DNA from: Desulfovibrio sp. Dsv1
GTDB lineage: Bacteria; Desulfobacterota; Desulfovibrionia; Desulfovibrionales; Desulfovibrionaceae
Reading direction: 5' to 3'
NCBI GenBank assembly: GCA_000403945.1
Contig: APFI01000164.1
Span: 1 to 17,011, forward strand
DNA: 17,011 nucleotides
Within the stretch, counting starts at the first letter, position 1. Each line of letters opens with the position of its first letter. The notes beneath the pieces were generated by a model that was given only the letters and a program-made list of their open reading frames with translations, did no database searches and was not told the origin of the DNA. The position numbers and the translations under genes were made by a program. Below are positions 7,926 to 15,601 of this stretch, in pieces.

Positions 7926-8465
7926 ATGTCTCGCATAGGTAAACTGCCCATTCCCATTCCCAATGGTGTTGAAGTCAAGATCGGAACAGATGTTGTGGAG
8001 GTGAAAGGCCCCAAGGGCTCGCTGAGCACGTCTGTCTGCTCTCTGCTCAAGTATGAGCTGGCTGACGGACATGTGACATTGACCCGCCTTGAAGAAACCC
8101 GTGAAAGCCGTTCGCAGCACGGTTTGCGCCGCACGCTGCTGGCCAACTGTATTGACGGCGTGACCAAGGGCTTTTCCAAGGCTCTGGAAGTCATCGGCGT
8201 GGGCTATCGCGTGGCCGTGAAGGGCAATATTATTGAGCTAGCCGTGGGCTATTCCCACCCCGTTGTGGTGGAAATGCCCGCCGGCATCAAGGCCGCCGTG
8301 GAAGGCCAGGTGTTGACCATCAGCGGTCTGGACAAGGAACTGGTGGGCGAAATGGCCGCCAGGATCCGCCGCATCCGCAAGCCCGAACCTTACAAGGGCA
8401 AGGGTATCAAGTACGTGACCGAGACCATTCGCCGCAAGGTGGGCAAGTCCGGCGGCAAGAAGTAG
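7926..8465 (+). CDS. rplF: 50S ribosomal protein L6
   Basis: L6 (179 aa) lies near the factor-binding site of the large subunit and is built of two repeats of the same fold. It opens with [17 protein letters not shown]. The C-terminal half contains [18 protein letters not shown], the strongly conserved rRNA-binding segment, and ends in a lysine/glycine tail GKSGGKK. ATG at 7926 is preferred over an in-frame ATG at 7890, which would lie inside rpsH. The rplR start follows after 10 nt. Confidence 0.96.
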   Translation: MSRIGKLPIPIPNGVEVKIGTDVVEVKGPKGSLSTSVCSLLKYELADGHVTLTRLEETRESRSQHGLRRTLLANCIDGVTKGFSKALEVIGVGYRVAVKGNIIELAVGYSHPVVVEMPAGIKAAVEGQVLTISGLDKELVGEMAARIRRIRKPEPYKGKGIKYVTETIRRKVGKSGGKK

Positions 8466-8475
8466 GGGCTACGTC

Positions 8476-8835
8476 ATGAGTTATAACAAGAATGAATCCC
8501 GTCAACGCCGCAAGATTCGCATCCGCAAAAAGGTCAACGGCACGGCTGAACGTCCGCGTCTTGTGGTCTACAGGTCCAACCTGCATATTTATGCCCAGAT
8601 CGTGAACGATCTGGCAGGCGTGACCATGGTGTCCGCCTCCACACTGAGCCTGTCCAAAACCGAACCAGGCATGCATTGCAACATGAGCGGCGCCGAACGT
8701 GTGGGCAAGGAAATCGCCCGCTTGGCCAAGGAAAAGAATATCAGCAAAGTGGTATTCGATCGCAACGGATATATTTATCATGGTCGCGTCAAAGCCGTAG
8801 CCGACGGTGCCCGCGAAGGCGGCTTGGAGTTCTAA
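8476..8835 (+). CDS. rplR: 50S ribosomal protein L18
   Basis: L18 (119 aa) binds 5S rRNA together with L5. The basic N-terminal tail with [19 protein letters not shown] (residues 11-29) and the [12 protein letters not shown] strand are typical. The protein ends [28 protein letters not shown], read in two blocks, which is the standard L18 C-terminus. Only one base separates its stop codon from the rpsE start, so the two are probably translated in a coupled way. Confidence 0.96.
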   Translation: MSYNKNESRQRRKIRIRKKVNGTAERPRLVVYRSNLHIYAQIVNDLAGVTMVSASTLSLSKTEPGMHCNMSGAERVGKEIARLAKEKNISKVVFDRNGYIYHGRVKAVADGAREGGLEF

Positions 8836-8836
8836 T

Positions 8837-9358
8837 ATGCGTCAGGATAGCTCGAACAATAGCGAAACCCAGCAGAACGAACTGGGCGAAATCGAAAAGA
8901 TCGTTTCCCTCAACCGTGTGGCCAAAGTGGTCAAGGGCGGTCGTCGTTTCAGCTTCAGCGCCTTGGTGGTGGTGGGCGACGGCAAGGGCGGCGTGGGTTT
9001 TGGTCTGGGCAAGGCCCAGGAAGTGCCCGAAGCCCTGCGCAAGGCCACCGAGCGCGCGCGTAAGAACCGTGTGCAGGTGCCCCTGATCGAGGGAACCCTG
9101 CCCTATGAAGTGCTGGGCCGTTTCGGCGCGGGTCGCGTTATGCTCAAACCCGCTTCGGAAGGTACCGGCATCATCGCTGGCGGCGCTGTGCGCGCCGTGA
9201 TGGAAGCAGTGGGCGTGCGCGACGTGCTGGCCAAGGCCATCGGCACCAATAACCCGCATAACGTGCTTCGCGCCACCATACAGGGGCTTGTTTCCCTGCG
9301 TAGCGCCGAGGATGTTTCGGTCCTGCGCGGCAAGAAGTTGGAAGCCCCGAGGAAGTAG
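8837..9358 (+). CDS. rpsE: 30S ribosomal protein S5
   Basis: S5 (173 aa) takes part in mRNA unwinding and decoding accuracy. After a short polar N-terminal tail ([17 protein letters not shown]) come the double-stranded RNA-binding domain with [20 protein letters not shown] (about 26-45), the [18 protein letters not shown] loop, and the C-terminal domain with [22 protein letters not shown] at 8837 is chosen because the product then matches S5 from the start. The frame also opens at 8807 inside rplR, which is not credible. rpmD follows after 2 nt. Confidence 0.96.
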   Translation: MRQDSSNNSETQQNELGEIEKIVSLNRVAKVVKGGRRFSFSALVVVGDGKGGVGFGLGKAQEVPEALRKATERARKNRVQVPLIEGTLPYEVLGRFGAGRVMLKPASEGTGIIAGGAVRAVMEAVGVRDVLAKAIGTNNPHNVLRATIQGLVSLRSAEDVSVLRGKKLEAPRK

Positions 9359-9360
9359 TC

Positions 9361-9531
9361 ATGATCAAGGTCAAACTCATGCGCTCGCGCATCGGCACTA
9401 CGCCGGATCAGCGTAACCTGCTGGACTCTCTTGGCCTCAAGCGTCGCGAGATGGTCAAGACGTTCAAGGACACCCCGGCCATCCGGGGCATCATCGCCAA
9501 AGTTTCTCACCTTGTGGCTGTTGTGGACTAG
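9361..9531 (+). CDS. rpmD: 50S ribosomal protein L30
   Basis: A 56-codon frame encodes L30, the usual size for bacteria. The translation starts MIKVKLMRSRIGTTPDQR and has GLKRRE in the middle, which matches the L30 pattern of a short beta strand, the R-S-x-I-G turn and a helix starting after P-D-Q. It lies between rpsE and rplO, exactly where L30 belongs in the spc operon. The spacing to rplO is 21 nt. Its shortness means automated callers could skip it. Confidence 0.94.
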   Translation: MIKVKLMRSRIGTTPDQRNLLDSLGLKRREMVKTFKDTPAIRGIIAKVSHLVAVVD

Positions 9532-9552
9532 CGGCCGTGCGAGGAGTATACT

Positions 9553-10017
9553 ATGCAATTGCACAATCTTTTTCCTTTTCCGGAAGAGCGTAAGACCCGC
9601 CGCAGGGTGGGCCGGGGCGGCGGCTCCGGGCTGGGCGGCACGTCCGGCAAGGGGCACAAAGGCCAGAATGCCCGTGCCGGCGGCGGCGTACGTCCCGGTT
9701 TTGAGGGCGGCCAGATGCCCCTGCAACGCCGTCTGCCCAAATACGGTTTCAAAAACGCGCCCTTCAAGGTAATCTACGATGTGATCAATCTGGATATGCT
9801 GACCCAGGCATTTGAAGGCAAGGACAGCATCACGCTGGACGACATCTACGTCCGCGGCTTGGCCCGTATGGGCGCGCCGGTAAAGATCCTTTCGCATGGT
9901 GACCTGAAGTCCGCCCTCCAGGTGGAGGCTCACAAGTTCAGCCAGGCCGCTGTGGAAAAAATCCGCCAAGCCGGGGGCGAAGTCACCGAGCTGGAAGCGG
10001 CCCCGGCGGCCGAATAA
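9553..10017 (+). CDS. rplO: 50S ribosomal protein L15
   Basis: L15 (154 aa) is a late-assembling large-subunit protein. The glycine/arginine-rich N-terminal tail RKTRRRVGRGGGSGLGGTSG followed by KGHKGQNARAGGGV (about residues 13-47) is diagnostic, and FEGGQMPLQRRLPKYGF comes next. The C-terminal globular domain shows VKILSHGDLKSALQVEAHKFS. The gene is preceded by GAGGAG. The 121-nt spacer after it carries the strongest inverted repeat in the window. Confidence 0.96.
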   Translation: MQLHNLFPFPEERKTRRRVGRGGGSGLGGTSGKGHKGQNARAGGGVRPGFEGGQMPLQRRLPKYGFKNAPFKVIYDVINLDMLTQAFEGKDSITLDDIYVRGLARMGAPVKILSHGDLKSALQVEAHKFSQAAVEKIRQAGGEVTELEAAPAAE

Positions 10018-10024
10018 TCCCGGG

Positions 10025-10124
10025 CCGTGTATGCGGTCGGAACGGAATATTGCGGCGTCATAGTCCGCCGCGCGCGGCGGACTATGACGTTTACGCGCAT
10101 ACGGTGCCCTTGGGCGCGCAAACG
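10025..10124 (+). promoter_or_regulatory. Large inverted-repeat element before secY
   Basis: CGTCATAGTCCGCCGC (10056-10071) and its exact reverse complement (10074-10089) form a perfect 16-bp repeat with a 2-nt centre. In RNA the loop would open to about four bases or more. An outer stem can close it: GTATGCG (10029-10035) with CGCATAC (10096-10102), extended by CC/GG. A second pairing, CGTTTACGCGC (10088-10098) with GCGCGCAAACG (10114-10124), has one mismatch in eleven and shares bases with the outer stem, so the two folds exclude each other. No T tract follows directly. The element may tune secY/map expression (inference). Confidence 0.55.
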
Positions 10125-10138
10125 CAAACGAGTTTTTT

Positions 10139-11452
10139 ATGGCAGTAGGATCGGCAAACAATATGGCGGGCCAGCCCGCCCTAGCCAAACGCTTGGGCTG
10201 GACCTTCCTGATCTTGTGTTGCTACCGGATCGGCGTTCATGTGCCTGTACCCGGCGTGGATGCCGCAGCCTTGGCTTCTTTTTTTGAAAGCATGTCCGGC
10301 ACCCTGTTCAGTCTCTTCGACATGTTCTCGGGTGGCGGCCTGCGCAATGTTTCCGTGTTCGCACTGGGCGTCATGCCGTACATCTCGGCGTCCATCATCA
10401 TGCAGCTTTTGCAGGTGGTCAGCCCGGACGTCAAGCGTATGGCCAAGGAAGAAGGGCAGACGGGCCGCCGCAAGATCACCCAGTACACCCGCTACCTCAC
10501 CGTGCTGATTACACTGGTGCAGGGACTGGGCATTGCCGTTGGACTGGAGAATATGACCAGTCCGGCGGGCACGCCTATTGTGCTCAATCCGGGTTGGCAT
10601 TTCCGTCTGGTGACCATGGCGACCTTCACCGCCGGTTCGGTGCTGGTCATGTGGCTGGGTGAACAGATCACCGAGCGCGGCATCGGCAACGGCATTTCGT
10701 TGATTATCTTCTGCGGCATCGTGGTGGGTATCCCGCGCGGCGTCATCCAGTCCGTGGCCCTGATTGAAGCCGGTGATATGAGCATCTTCATGGCCATCGT
10801 CATCTTGGCCTTCATGGCGGCGGTGACGGTCTGCATCGTCTTTGTGGAACGGGCGCAGCGGCGTATTCCCATCAGTTACGCCAAACGTCAGGTGGGCCGT
10901 AAAATGTTCGGCGGGCAAAATTCGCATCTGCCCCTGCGCCTGAACACTGCGGGCGTTATTCCACCCATTTTCGCATCCTCATTGTTACTCTTTCCGGCCA
11001 CGATCGGACAGTTTTCCACCAACGAGTATGTGAAGCATGCGGCGGAACTCTTTTCGCCTCACGGTTTCCTGTACAATGTCATCTATGTGGCCCTGATGTT
11101 CTTCTTCTGCTATTTCTACACGGCCATCATTTTTGATCCCAAGGATATGTCCGAAAATCTGAAAAAGGCCGGCGGCTTCATCCCCGGCATCCGTCCGGGC
11201 GAAAAGACCCAAGAATACATTGACACTGTGCTTTCACGGATGACCCTTTCGGGTGCGATGTACATCTCCATCGTCTGCCTGCTGCCCATGCTTCTGATCA
11301 GCAACTTCAACGTGCCTTTCTACTTCGGCGGGACCAGTCTGCTGATTCTTGTGGGCGTGGCCATGGACTTTATGAATCAGGTTGAATCGCACATGATCTC
11401 AAACCAGTACCGGGGCTTGATGCAGAAGGCGCGCAAGGGCGGAAAGGCATAA
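10139..11452 (+). CDS. secY: Preprotein translocase subunit SecY
   Basis: SecY (437 aa, normal) is the channel of the SecYEG translocase in the inner membrane. Ten hydrophobic segments are expected and the translation shows them, starting with GWTFLILCCYRIGVHVPVPG. Recognisable blocks are GIGNGISLIIFCGI, the cytosolic loop with GGQNSHLPLRLNTAGVIPPI, and the later loop GIRPGEKTQEYIDTVL, which in the family contacts SecA and the ribosome. The start has only a weak GAG six bases upstream, behind a six-T run, so initiation may be modest or dependent on mRNA structure. adk, which often follows secY, is absent. Confidence 0.97.
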   Translation: MAVGSANNMAGQPALAKRLGWTFLILCCYRIGVHVPVPGVDAAALASFFESMSGTLFSLFDMFSGGGLRNVSVFALGVMPYISASIIMQLLQVVSPDVKRMAKEEGQTGRRKITQYTRYLTVLITLVQGLGIAVGLENMTSPAGTPIVLNPGWHFRLVTMATFTAGSVLVMWLGEQITERGIGNGISLIIFCGIVVGIPRGVIQSVALIEAGDMSIFMAIVILAFMAAVTVCIVFVERAQRRIPISYAKRQVGRKMFGGQNSHLPLRLNTAGVIPPIFASSLLLFPATIGQFSTNEYVKHAAELFSPHGFLYNVIYVALMFFFCYFYTAIIFDPKDMSENLKKAGGFIPGIRPGEKTQEYIDTVLSRMTLSGAMYISIVCLLPMLLISNFNVPFYFGGTSLLILVGVAMDFMNQVESHMISNQYRGLMQKARKGGKA

Positions 11453-11468
11453 GCGCGGGACAAGGGCA

Positions 11469-12263
11469 ATGAAGAAATATCACGGCGCATTCATCAAAAA
11501 TGAACGGGAAGTGGGCTGCCTGCGGGAAGCCAACCGCATGGTCGCCAATATACTGGACGCAGTGGGCGATATAGTGGCACCCGGTTTGCCTACCATGCGC
11601 TTGGAAGAACTGGCGCGCGATATGTGCGCCGATTACAAGGTGAAACCGGCTTTTCTCGGTTATTACGGCTATCCCTTCGCCATCTGCTGCTCGGTCAACG
11701 AGCAGGTGGTGCACGGTTTTCCCTCCGCGCGGATGCTCCAAGAGGGGGATATCATCAGCGTTGACATGGGTGTGGTTTACGAAGGCTTTGTGGGGGATGC
11801 CGCACGCACCTACCCTGTGGGGCAGGTGAGCGACGAGGCCCGGCGGCTGATGCGCGTGACCGAGGAAAGTCTTTACGTGGGCATTGAACAGGCTCGGGCC
11901 GGTAACGATGTCTATGCCATTGGTACTGCCGTGCAGGACTATGTGGAGGCCGCCGGTTTCAATGTGGTGCGTCGTTTCGTGGGCCACGGCGTGGGCGCGA
12001 AGATGCACGAAAAGCCGGAGGTGCCCAACTTCAAGCCCGGCATGCATGGGCTGACCCTGCAAAACGGGATGGTCATCGCCATTGAACCTATGGTGACGGC
12101 CGGAACCTATGAAGTGGATATCTTGGACGACAAATGGACCGCTGTAACCCGTGACGGCCTATGGGCCGCGCACTTTGAACACAGCGTGGCGATCACCCCG
12201 CAAGGGCCGAGAATCCTGAGCATTTCGGATCAAGGCTTGAACCGGCACACAATTGATGGTTGA
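11469..12263 (+). CDS. map: Methionine aminopeptidase, type I
   Basis: This cytosolic metalloenzyme removes the initiator methionine from nascent proteins, working at the ribosome. All five metal ligands of the pita-bread fold are visible: Asp99 (VDMG), Asp110 (VGDAA), His173 (GHGVG), Glu206 (IEPM) and Glu237 (FEHS). His82 (VVHGFP) is the conserved substrate-binding histidine. At 264 aa it is the short type Ia form without an N-terminal zinc-finger extension. It follows secY after 16 nt. infA, which commonly sits next, is absent. The TGA stop lies inside a TTGACA that may be the alpha-block promoter. Confidence 0.96.
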   Translation: MKKYHGAFIKNEREVGCLREANRMVANILDAVGDIVAPGLPTMRLEELARDMCADYKVKPAFLGYYGYPFAICCSVNEQVVHGFPSARMLQEGDIISVDMGVVYEGFVGDAARTYPVGQVSDEARRLMRVTEESLYVGIEQARAGNDVYAIGTAVQDYVEAAGFNVVRRFVGHGVGAKMHEKPEVPNFKPGMHGLTLQNGMVIAIEPMVTAGTYEVDILDDKWTAVTRDGLWAAHFEHSVAITPQGPRILSISDQGLNRHTIDG

Positions 12264-12288
12264 CAGAATAGGCAAATATAAATAAAAA
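12260..12288 (+). promoter_or_regulatory. Candidate alpha-block promoter
   Basis: A perfect TTGACA (12260-12265) overlaps the map stop codon. With a 17-bp spacer it is followed by TAAAAA (12283-12288), a four-of-six match to the -10 consensus, in a locally A/T-rich stretch that stands out in this GC-rich operon. It could drive rpmJ-rpsM-rpsK-rpsD-rpoA-rplQ separately from the upstream genes. The -10 is imperfect, so this is a prediction only. Confidence 0.5.
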
Positions 12289-12300
12289 TGTCTGTTCACG

Positions 12301-12354
12301 CCCCGAAATAGCTGGGGCCGTCAGACGGGCCGTCACAACGGCCAAACGGGCTAT
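12301..12354 (+). promoter_or_regulatory. Structured leader upstream of rpmJ
   Basis: GGCCGT (12328-12333) and ACGGCC (12338-12343) form a 6-bp hairpin with a 4-nt loop. ATAGC (12308-12312) can pair with GCTAT (12350-12354) to enclose it, while CCCC (12301-12304) can instead pair with GGGG just downstream of ATAGC. GGCCGTCA occurs twice in tandem (12317-12324 and 12328-12335). In E. coli the alpha operon leader is bound by S4 through a pseudoknot. An equivalent role here is possible but unproven. Confidence 0.4.
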
Positions 12355-12369
12355 CAGTGGAGATATGTG

Positions 12370-12483
12370 ATGAAAGTCAGACCTTCCGTCAAGAAAATAT
12401 GCCCCAAGTGCAAAATGATCCGGCGCAAGGGAGTGCTTCGAGTTATCTGCGAAAACCCCCGGCACAAGCAGCGCCAGGGCTAG
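12370..12483 (+). CDS. rpmJ: 50S ribosomal protein L36, zinc-binding form
   Basis: A 37-codon frame encodes L36, the smallest large-subunit protein. It starts [16 protein letters not shown] and has the zinc ligands Cys11, Cys14, Cys27 and His32, so it is the C+ form. GGAG precedes the ATG by 7 nt. The position, just before rpsM, is the usual one. Because infA is missing upstream, the gene instead follows map across a 106-nt spacer with the candidate promoter and leader structure. The gene is too short for many callers. Confidence 0.95.
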   Translation: MKVRPSVKKICPKCKMIRRKGVLRVICENPRHKQRQG

Positions 12484-12498
12484 GGCAGGAGGCATGTT

Positions 12499-12867
12499 GT
12501 GGCGAGAATAGCAGGTGTTGATTTGCCGCGCGGCAAACGGGTGGACATTGCGCTTACCTACATTTACGGCATCGGCCGCACAACGGCCCTGAAGATCCTT
12601 GACACCACCGGCGTCAACTGGGAGCGCAATATTGATGAACTTTCCGCTGACGAAGTGAACGAGATCCGTAAGGAGCTCGAACAGAATTACAAGGTGGAAG
12701 GCGATCTGCGCCGCGAGATTTCGGGCAATATCAAGCGGCTGATGGATATCGGATGCTTCCGTGGGCTGCGTCATCGTCGCGGTCTGCCCGTGCGCGGCCA
12801 GCGCACCCACACCAACGCGCGCACCCGCAAGGGGCCGCGCCGCGGCGCTGTGGGCAAGAAAAAGTAG
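12499..12867 (+). CDS. rpsM: 30S ribosomal protein S13, GTG start
   Basis: S13 (122 aa) bridges the small-subunit head to the large subunit and to P-site tRNA. The protein starts [19 protein letters not shown] and contains the helix-two-turn-helix region with [14 protein letters not shown]. The basic tail [20 protein letters not shown] is characteristic. The start is GTG at 12499, six bases after a strong AGGAGG. The nearby ATG at 12494 is in another frame and stops almost at once. rpsK follows after 43 nt. Confidence 0.96.
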   Translation: MARIAGVDLPRGKRVDIALTYIYGIGRTTALKILDTTGVNWERNIDELSADEVNEIRKELEQNYKVEGDLRREISGNIKRLMDIGCFRGLRHRRGLPVRGQRTHTNARTRKGPRRGAVGKKK

Positions 12868-12910
12868 GCGTGCTCATTTACTCGTTTTTTAGCCAGATTG
12901 AGGGATAATC

Positions 12911-13300
12911 ATGGCCAGACCCAAGAAAGCGGTCAAGAAAAAGGAAAAGAAGAACGTGCTTGTGGGCATTGCCCACATTCAGGCTTCGTTCAACAATACC
13001 ATCATCACCTTTACGGACACGCGCGGCAATGCCGTTTCTTGGGCATCTTCGGGGCAGAGCGGCTTCAAGGGCTCGCGCAAGTCCACGCCTTTCGCCGCCC
13101 AGGTGGCCGCTGAAACCGCCGCCCGCAAGGCGCAGGACAACGGTATGCGGACTGTGGGCGTTTATGTGAAGGGACCCGGCTCCGGCCGTGAGGCCGCCAT
13201 GCGCGCTATTGCCGCCGTGGGTTTCCGGGTGGCCTTCATCCGTGACGTGACGCCCATCCCGCATAACGGATGCCGGCCGCCCAAGCGCCGCCGCGTTTAG
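12911..13300 (+). CDS. rpsK: 30S ribosomal protein S11
   Basis: S11 (129 aa, standard) forms part of the platform near the mRNA exit site. Visible blocks are [22 protein letters not shown] (two parts, about residues 19-40), [19 protein letters not shown], and the near-invariant end [18 protein letters not shown], which holds the Asn-Gly pair known to form isoaspartate in E. coli S11. The start has AGGG upstream. A run of six T in the preceding spacer has no hairpin and is not a terminator. Confidence 0.97.
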   Translation: MARPKKAVKKKEKKNVLVGIAHIQASFNNTIITFTDTRGNAVSWASSGQSGFKGSRKSTPFAAQVAAETAARKAQDNGMRTVGVYVKGPGSGREAAMRAIAAVGFRVAFIRDVTPIPHNGCRPPKRRRV

Positions 13301-13347
13301 TTTTACGCTGCCGCGAGCAACGCCGTACAAACGAAGAGGACTTATTC

Positions 13348-13974
13348 ATGGCCAAATATACTGAAGCCAAATGCCGCATGTGCCGCCGCGAGGGTTGCAA
13401 ACTCTTTCTGAAGGGGGACCGTTGTTTTACCGACAAATGCGCCCATGAACGCCGTCCTTACGCCCCTGGCCAGCACGGCCGCGCGCGCAAGAAGGTCAGC
13501 GAATACGCAGTGCAGTTGCGGGAGAAGCAGAAGGCCCGCCGCGCTTACGGCGTGCTGGAACGCCAGTTCCACAGCTACTTTGAAAAAGCCGAAATGCAGA
13601 AGGGTGTCACCGGCACCAATCTACTGGTTATTCTGGAGCGTCGGCTGGACAACGTGGTCTACCGTCTGGGCTTTGCTAACTCCCGCAACCAGGCTCGCCA
13701 GCTGGTGCGTCACGGTATCTTTACGCTGAACGGTCATAAGGTCACCATTCCCTCCTTGCAGGTGCGGGTGGGCGATATCTTGGAAGTGCCCGAAAAAAAA
13801 CGTAAAATTCCTGTCTTGGCTGAAGCCCAGGAAGTGATCGCCCGTCGCGGCTGCCCTGGTTGGCTTGAAGCCGATGGATCCGCTTTCAAGGGTACCGTAA
13901 AAGCCTTGCCGCAGCGCGATGATATTCAGTTCCCCGTCAACGAGCAGTTGATTGTCGAACTTTACTCGAAATAA
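13348..13974 (+). CDS. rpsD: 30S ribosomal protein S4, zinc-binding form
   Basis: S4 (208 aa) starts 16S rRNA assembly and in E. coli represses the alpha operon. The N-terminal domain has Cys9, Cys12, Cys26 and Cys31 (CRMC...C...C), the zinc site of Bacillus- and Thermus-type S4 that E. coli lacks. An S4 RNA-binding domain follows, with [20 protein letters not shown] and [13 protein letters not shown] around residues 93-132. ATG at 13348 gives the standard [12 protein letters not shown] start. The frame also opens at 13270 inside rpsK, which is rejected. Confidence 0.96.
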   Translation: MAKYTEAKCRMCRREGCKLFLKGDRCFTDKCAHERRPYAPGQHGRARKKVSEYAVQLREKQKARRAYGVLERQFHSYFEKAEMQKGVTGTNLLVILERRLDNVVYRLGFANSRNQARQLVRHGIFTLNGHKVTIPSLQVRVGDILEVPEKKRKIPVLAEAQEVIARRGCPGWLEADGSAFKGTVKALPQRDDIQFPVNEQLIVELYSK

Positions 13975-13985
13975 GCGGGGGGCGC

Positions 13986-15029
13986 ATGTTAATTAAACAA
14001 GGCGAACGCCTTATTAACGCGCGCAACTGGTCGGAGCTCGTGAGGCCCGACCAGATTTTGCGTGAGGAAGAGACGGCCAGCGGCACGCACGGCAAGTTTA
14101 TTTGCGAACCTTTGGAGCGGGGTTACGGCACCACCATTGGTAACGCCATGCGGCGCGTTCTTCTGGCCTCCCTGCAAGGGGCGGCCTTTGTCTCAGTGAA
14201 TATCACCGGCGTGCAACATGAGTTCACGACCATTCACGGCGTTTTGGAAGACGTGACCGACGTCATCCTCAACCTCAAGCAGGTCCGTCTGCGCATGGAC
14301 ACGGACGAGCCCCAGCGGCTGACCCTGCGTGTGGACCGGAAGGGCCTTGTAACCGCCGCCCAGATCCAAGCCAACCAGCATGTGGAGGTGCTCAACCCCG
14401 AGTTGCACATCGCCACCCTCACTGAGGACACTCCGCTGGAGATGGAACTGGAGGCGCGTATGGGTAAGGGGTATGTGCCCGCCGACATGCATGAGGGGCT
14501 GTCCGAGGAAATTGGCATGATCAAGCTGGACTCCAGCTTTTCACCGGTGCGCAAGGTGGCCTATACGGTGGAGCAGGCCCGTGTGGGCCAGATGACAAAC
14601 TATGACCGTCTGCTGCTGGAAGTCTGGACCGACGGTTCGCTTACGCCTGAAGATGCTATTGCCTACAGCGCCAAGATCATCAAGGACCAGATTTCGGTCT
14701 TTATCAATTTTGATGAACGCGTTTCCGGCGATATGCGTCTGGGCAGTAGCGACGGCGGCGAGGTGAACGAGCATCTTTTCAAGAACATTGACGATCTCGA
14801 ACTCTCGGTGCGCGCCACCAACTGTCTGCGTAGCGCCAACATTGCCCTTGTGGGCGAGTTGGTGCAGCGTTCCGAGGCCGAAATGCTCAAAACCAAGAAT
14901 TTCGGTCGCAAGTCGCTGGATGAAATCAAAAGCGTTCTTTTAGATATGGGCCTTGACTTCGGCATGAAGGTCGACGCCTTCGACAAGAATTATCAGGAAT
15001 GGAAAAGGAAGCAGCAAAATGAGGCATAG
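13986..15029 (+). CDS. rpoA: RNA polymerase alpha subunit
   Basis: The alpha subunit (347 aa) dimerises to seed RNA polymerase assembly and contacts promoters and activators. The N-terminal domain shows the conserved dimer segment [20 protein letters not shown] at 44-63. The C-terminal domain (about 265-330) carries [12 protein letters not shown] with Arg276, counterpart of the DNA-contacting Arg265 of E. coli, and [11 protein letters not shown] at 305-315. It is slightly longer than E. coli alpha (329 aa), with a polar tail ending KRKQQNEA. It lies between rpsD and rplQ as in most bacteria, and its end overlaps rplQ by 11 nt. Confidence 0.97.
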   Translation: MLIKQGERLINARNWSELVRPDQILREEETASGTHGKFICEPLERGYGTTIGNAMRRVLLASLQGAAFVSVNITGVQHEFTTIHGVLEDVTDVILNLKQVRLRMDTDEPQRLTLRVDRKGLVTAAQIQANQHVEVLNPELHIATLTEDTPLEMELEARMGKGYVPADMHEGLSEEIGMIKLDSSFSPVRKVAYTVEQARVGQMTNYDRLLLEVWTDGSLTPEDAIAYSAKIIKDQISVFINFDERVSGDMRLGSSDGGEVNEHLFKNIDDLELSVRATNCLRSANIALVGELVQRSEAEMLKTKNFGRKSLDEIKSVLLDMGLDFGMKVDAFDKNYQEWKRKQQNEA

Positions 15030-15504
15030 CAATTCCGGCAGGAAACTCTCGCGCACGCCCGCACACCGTAAGGCCCTGTTGTACAATCTCGCCAAAGCGC
15101 TGCTGATTCACGGCAAAATCCACACCACGGAGATGAAGGCCAAAGAATTGCGCCGAGTGGTGGAACCCCTGATTACACTGGCCAAACGCGACGATTTGCA
15201 CTCCCGTCGTCTGGCCTACCGGGTACTGAACGATCACGCTCTGGTCAAGCGTCTGTTTGATGAAATCGGCCCGTTGTTCGCCGATGTGCCCGGGGGCTAT
15301 ACCCGTGTGCTCAAACTGGCCATGCCGCGCAAGGGCGACAACGCTCCCATGGCTGTCATTGAGCTGTCCCATGTAGCTGAGCAGCTCGCTGACACCAAGG
15401 GCGGCAAGGACGCCGCTGATGAAGCGCTGGCCAAGGCCAAGCGTATTCGCAAGCCCAACGTTGAAAAAGAAGGGGCCACGCAGGAAGAAAGCGCCGCCCA
15501 GTAG
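15019..15504 (+). CDS. rplQ: 50S ribosomal protein L17, long C-terminal tail
   Basis: L17 opens with [20 protein letters not shown] and has the helix [20 protein letters not shown], both diagnostic. The core ends with [12 protein letters not shown] at about residue 115. The protein then continues to 161 aa, versus 127 in E. coli, with a charged alanine/lysine/glutamate-rich tail of about 40 residues that is probably flexible. Its ATG lies inside the end of rpoA (11-nt overlap), so initiation is probably coupled to alpha translation. It is the last gene before the terminator. Confidence 0.95.
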   Translation: MRHSNSGRKLSRTPAHRKALLYNLAKALLIHGKIHTTEMKAKELRRVVEPLITLAKRDDLHSRRLAYRVLNDHALVKRLFDEIGPLFADVPGGYTRVLKLAMPRKGDNAPMAVIELSHVAEQLADTKGGKDAADEALAKAKRIRKPNVEKEGATQEESAAQ

Positions 15505-15527
15505 GGCGAAAGTGCAGCAGTTTTTAT

Positions 15528-15554
15528 AAAAGGGAGTCTTTGGGCTCCTTTTTT
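15528..15554 (+). terminator. Intrinsic terminator of the ribosomal operon
   Basis: GGAGTC (15533-15538) pairs with GGCTCC (15543-15548), with one T-G pair and a 4-nt loop. The stem extends through a G-T pair and AAAA/TTTT. Six T at 15549-15554 and further T after one G complete a classical rho-independent terminator. It lies 24 nt after the rplQ stop and separates the ribosomal operon from selD. Confidence 0.85.
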
Positions 15555-15601
15555 GTTTATGAATCCACGTCGGGCTTGTGTGCCCGCAACGGAGTGATAC
15601 C

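Noticed and set aside
10133..10138. Six-T run just before secY as a terminator
   Set aside because: No GC-rich stem ends immediately before it; the nearest good stem ends at 10124, or 10089 for the perfect repeat.
12885..12890. Six-T run between rpsM and rpsK as a terminator
   Set aside because: No hairpin precedes it, and the alpha block clearly continues.
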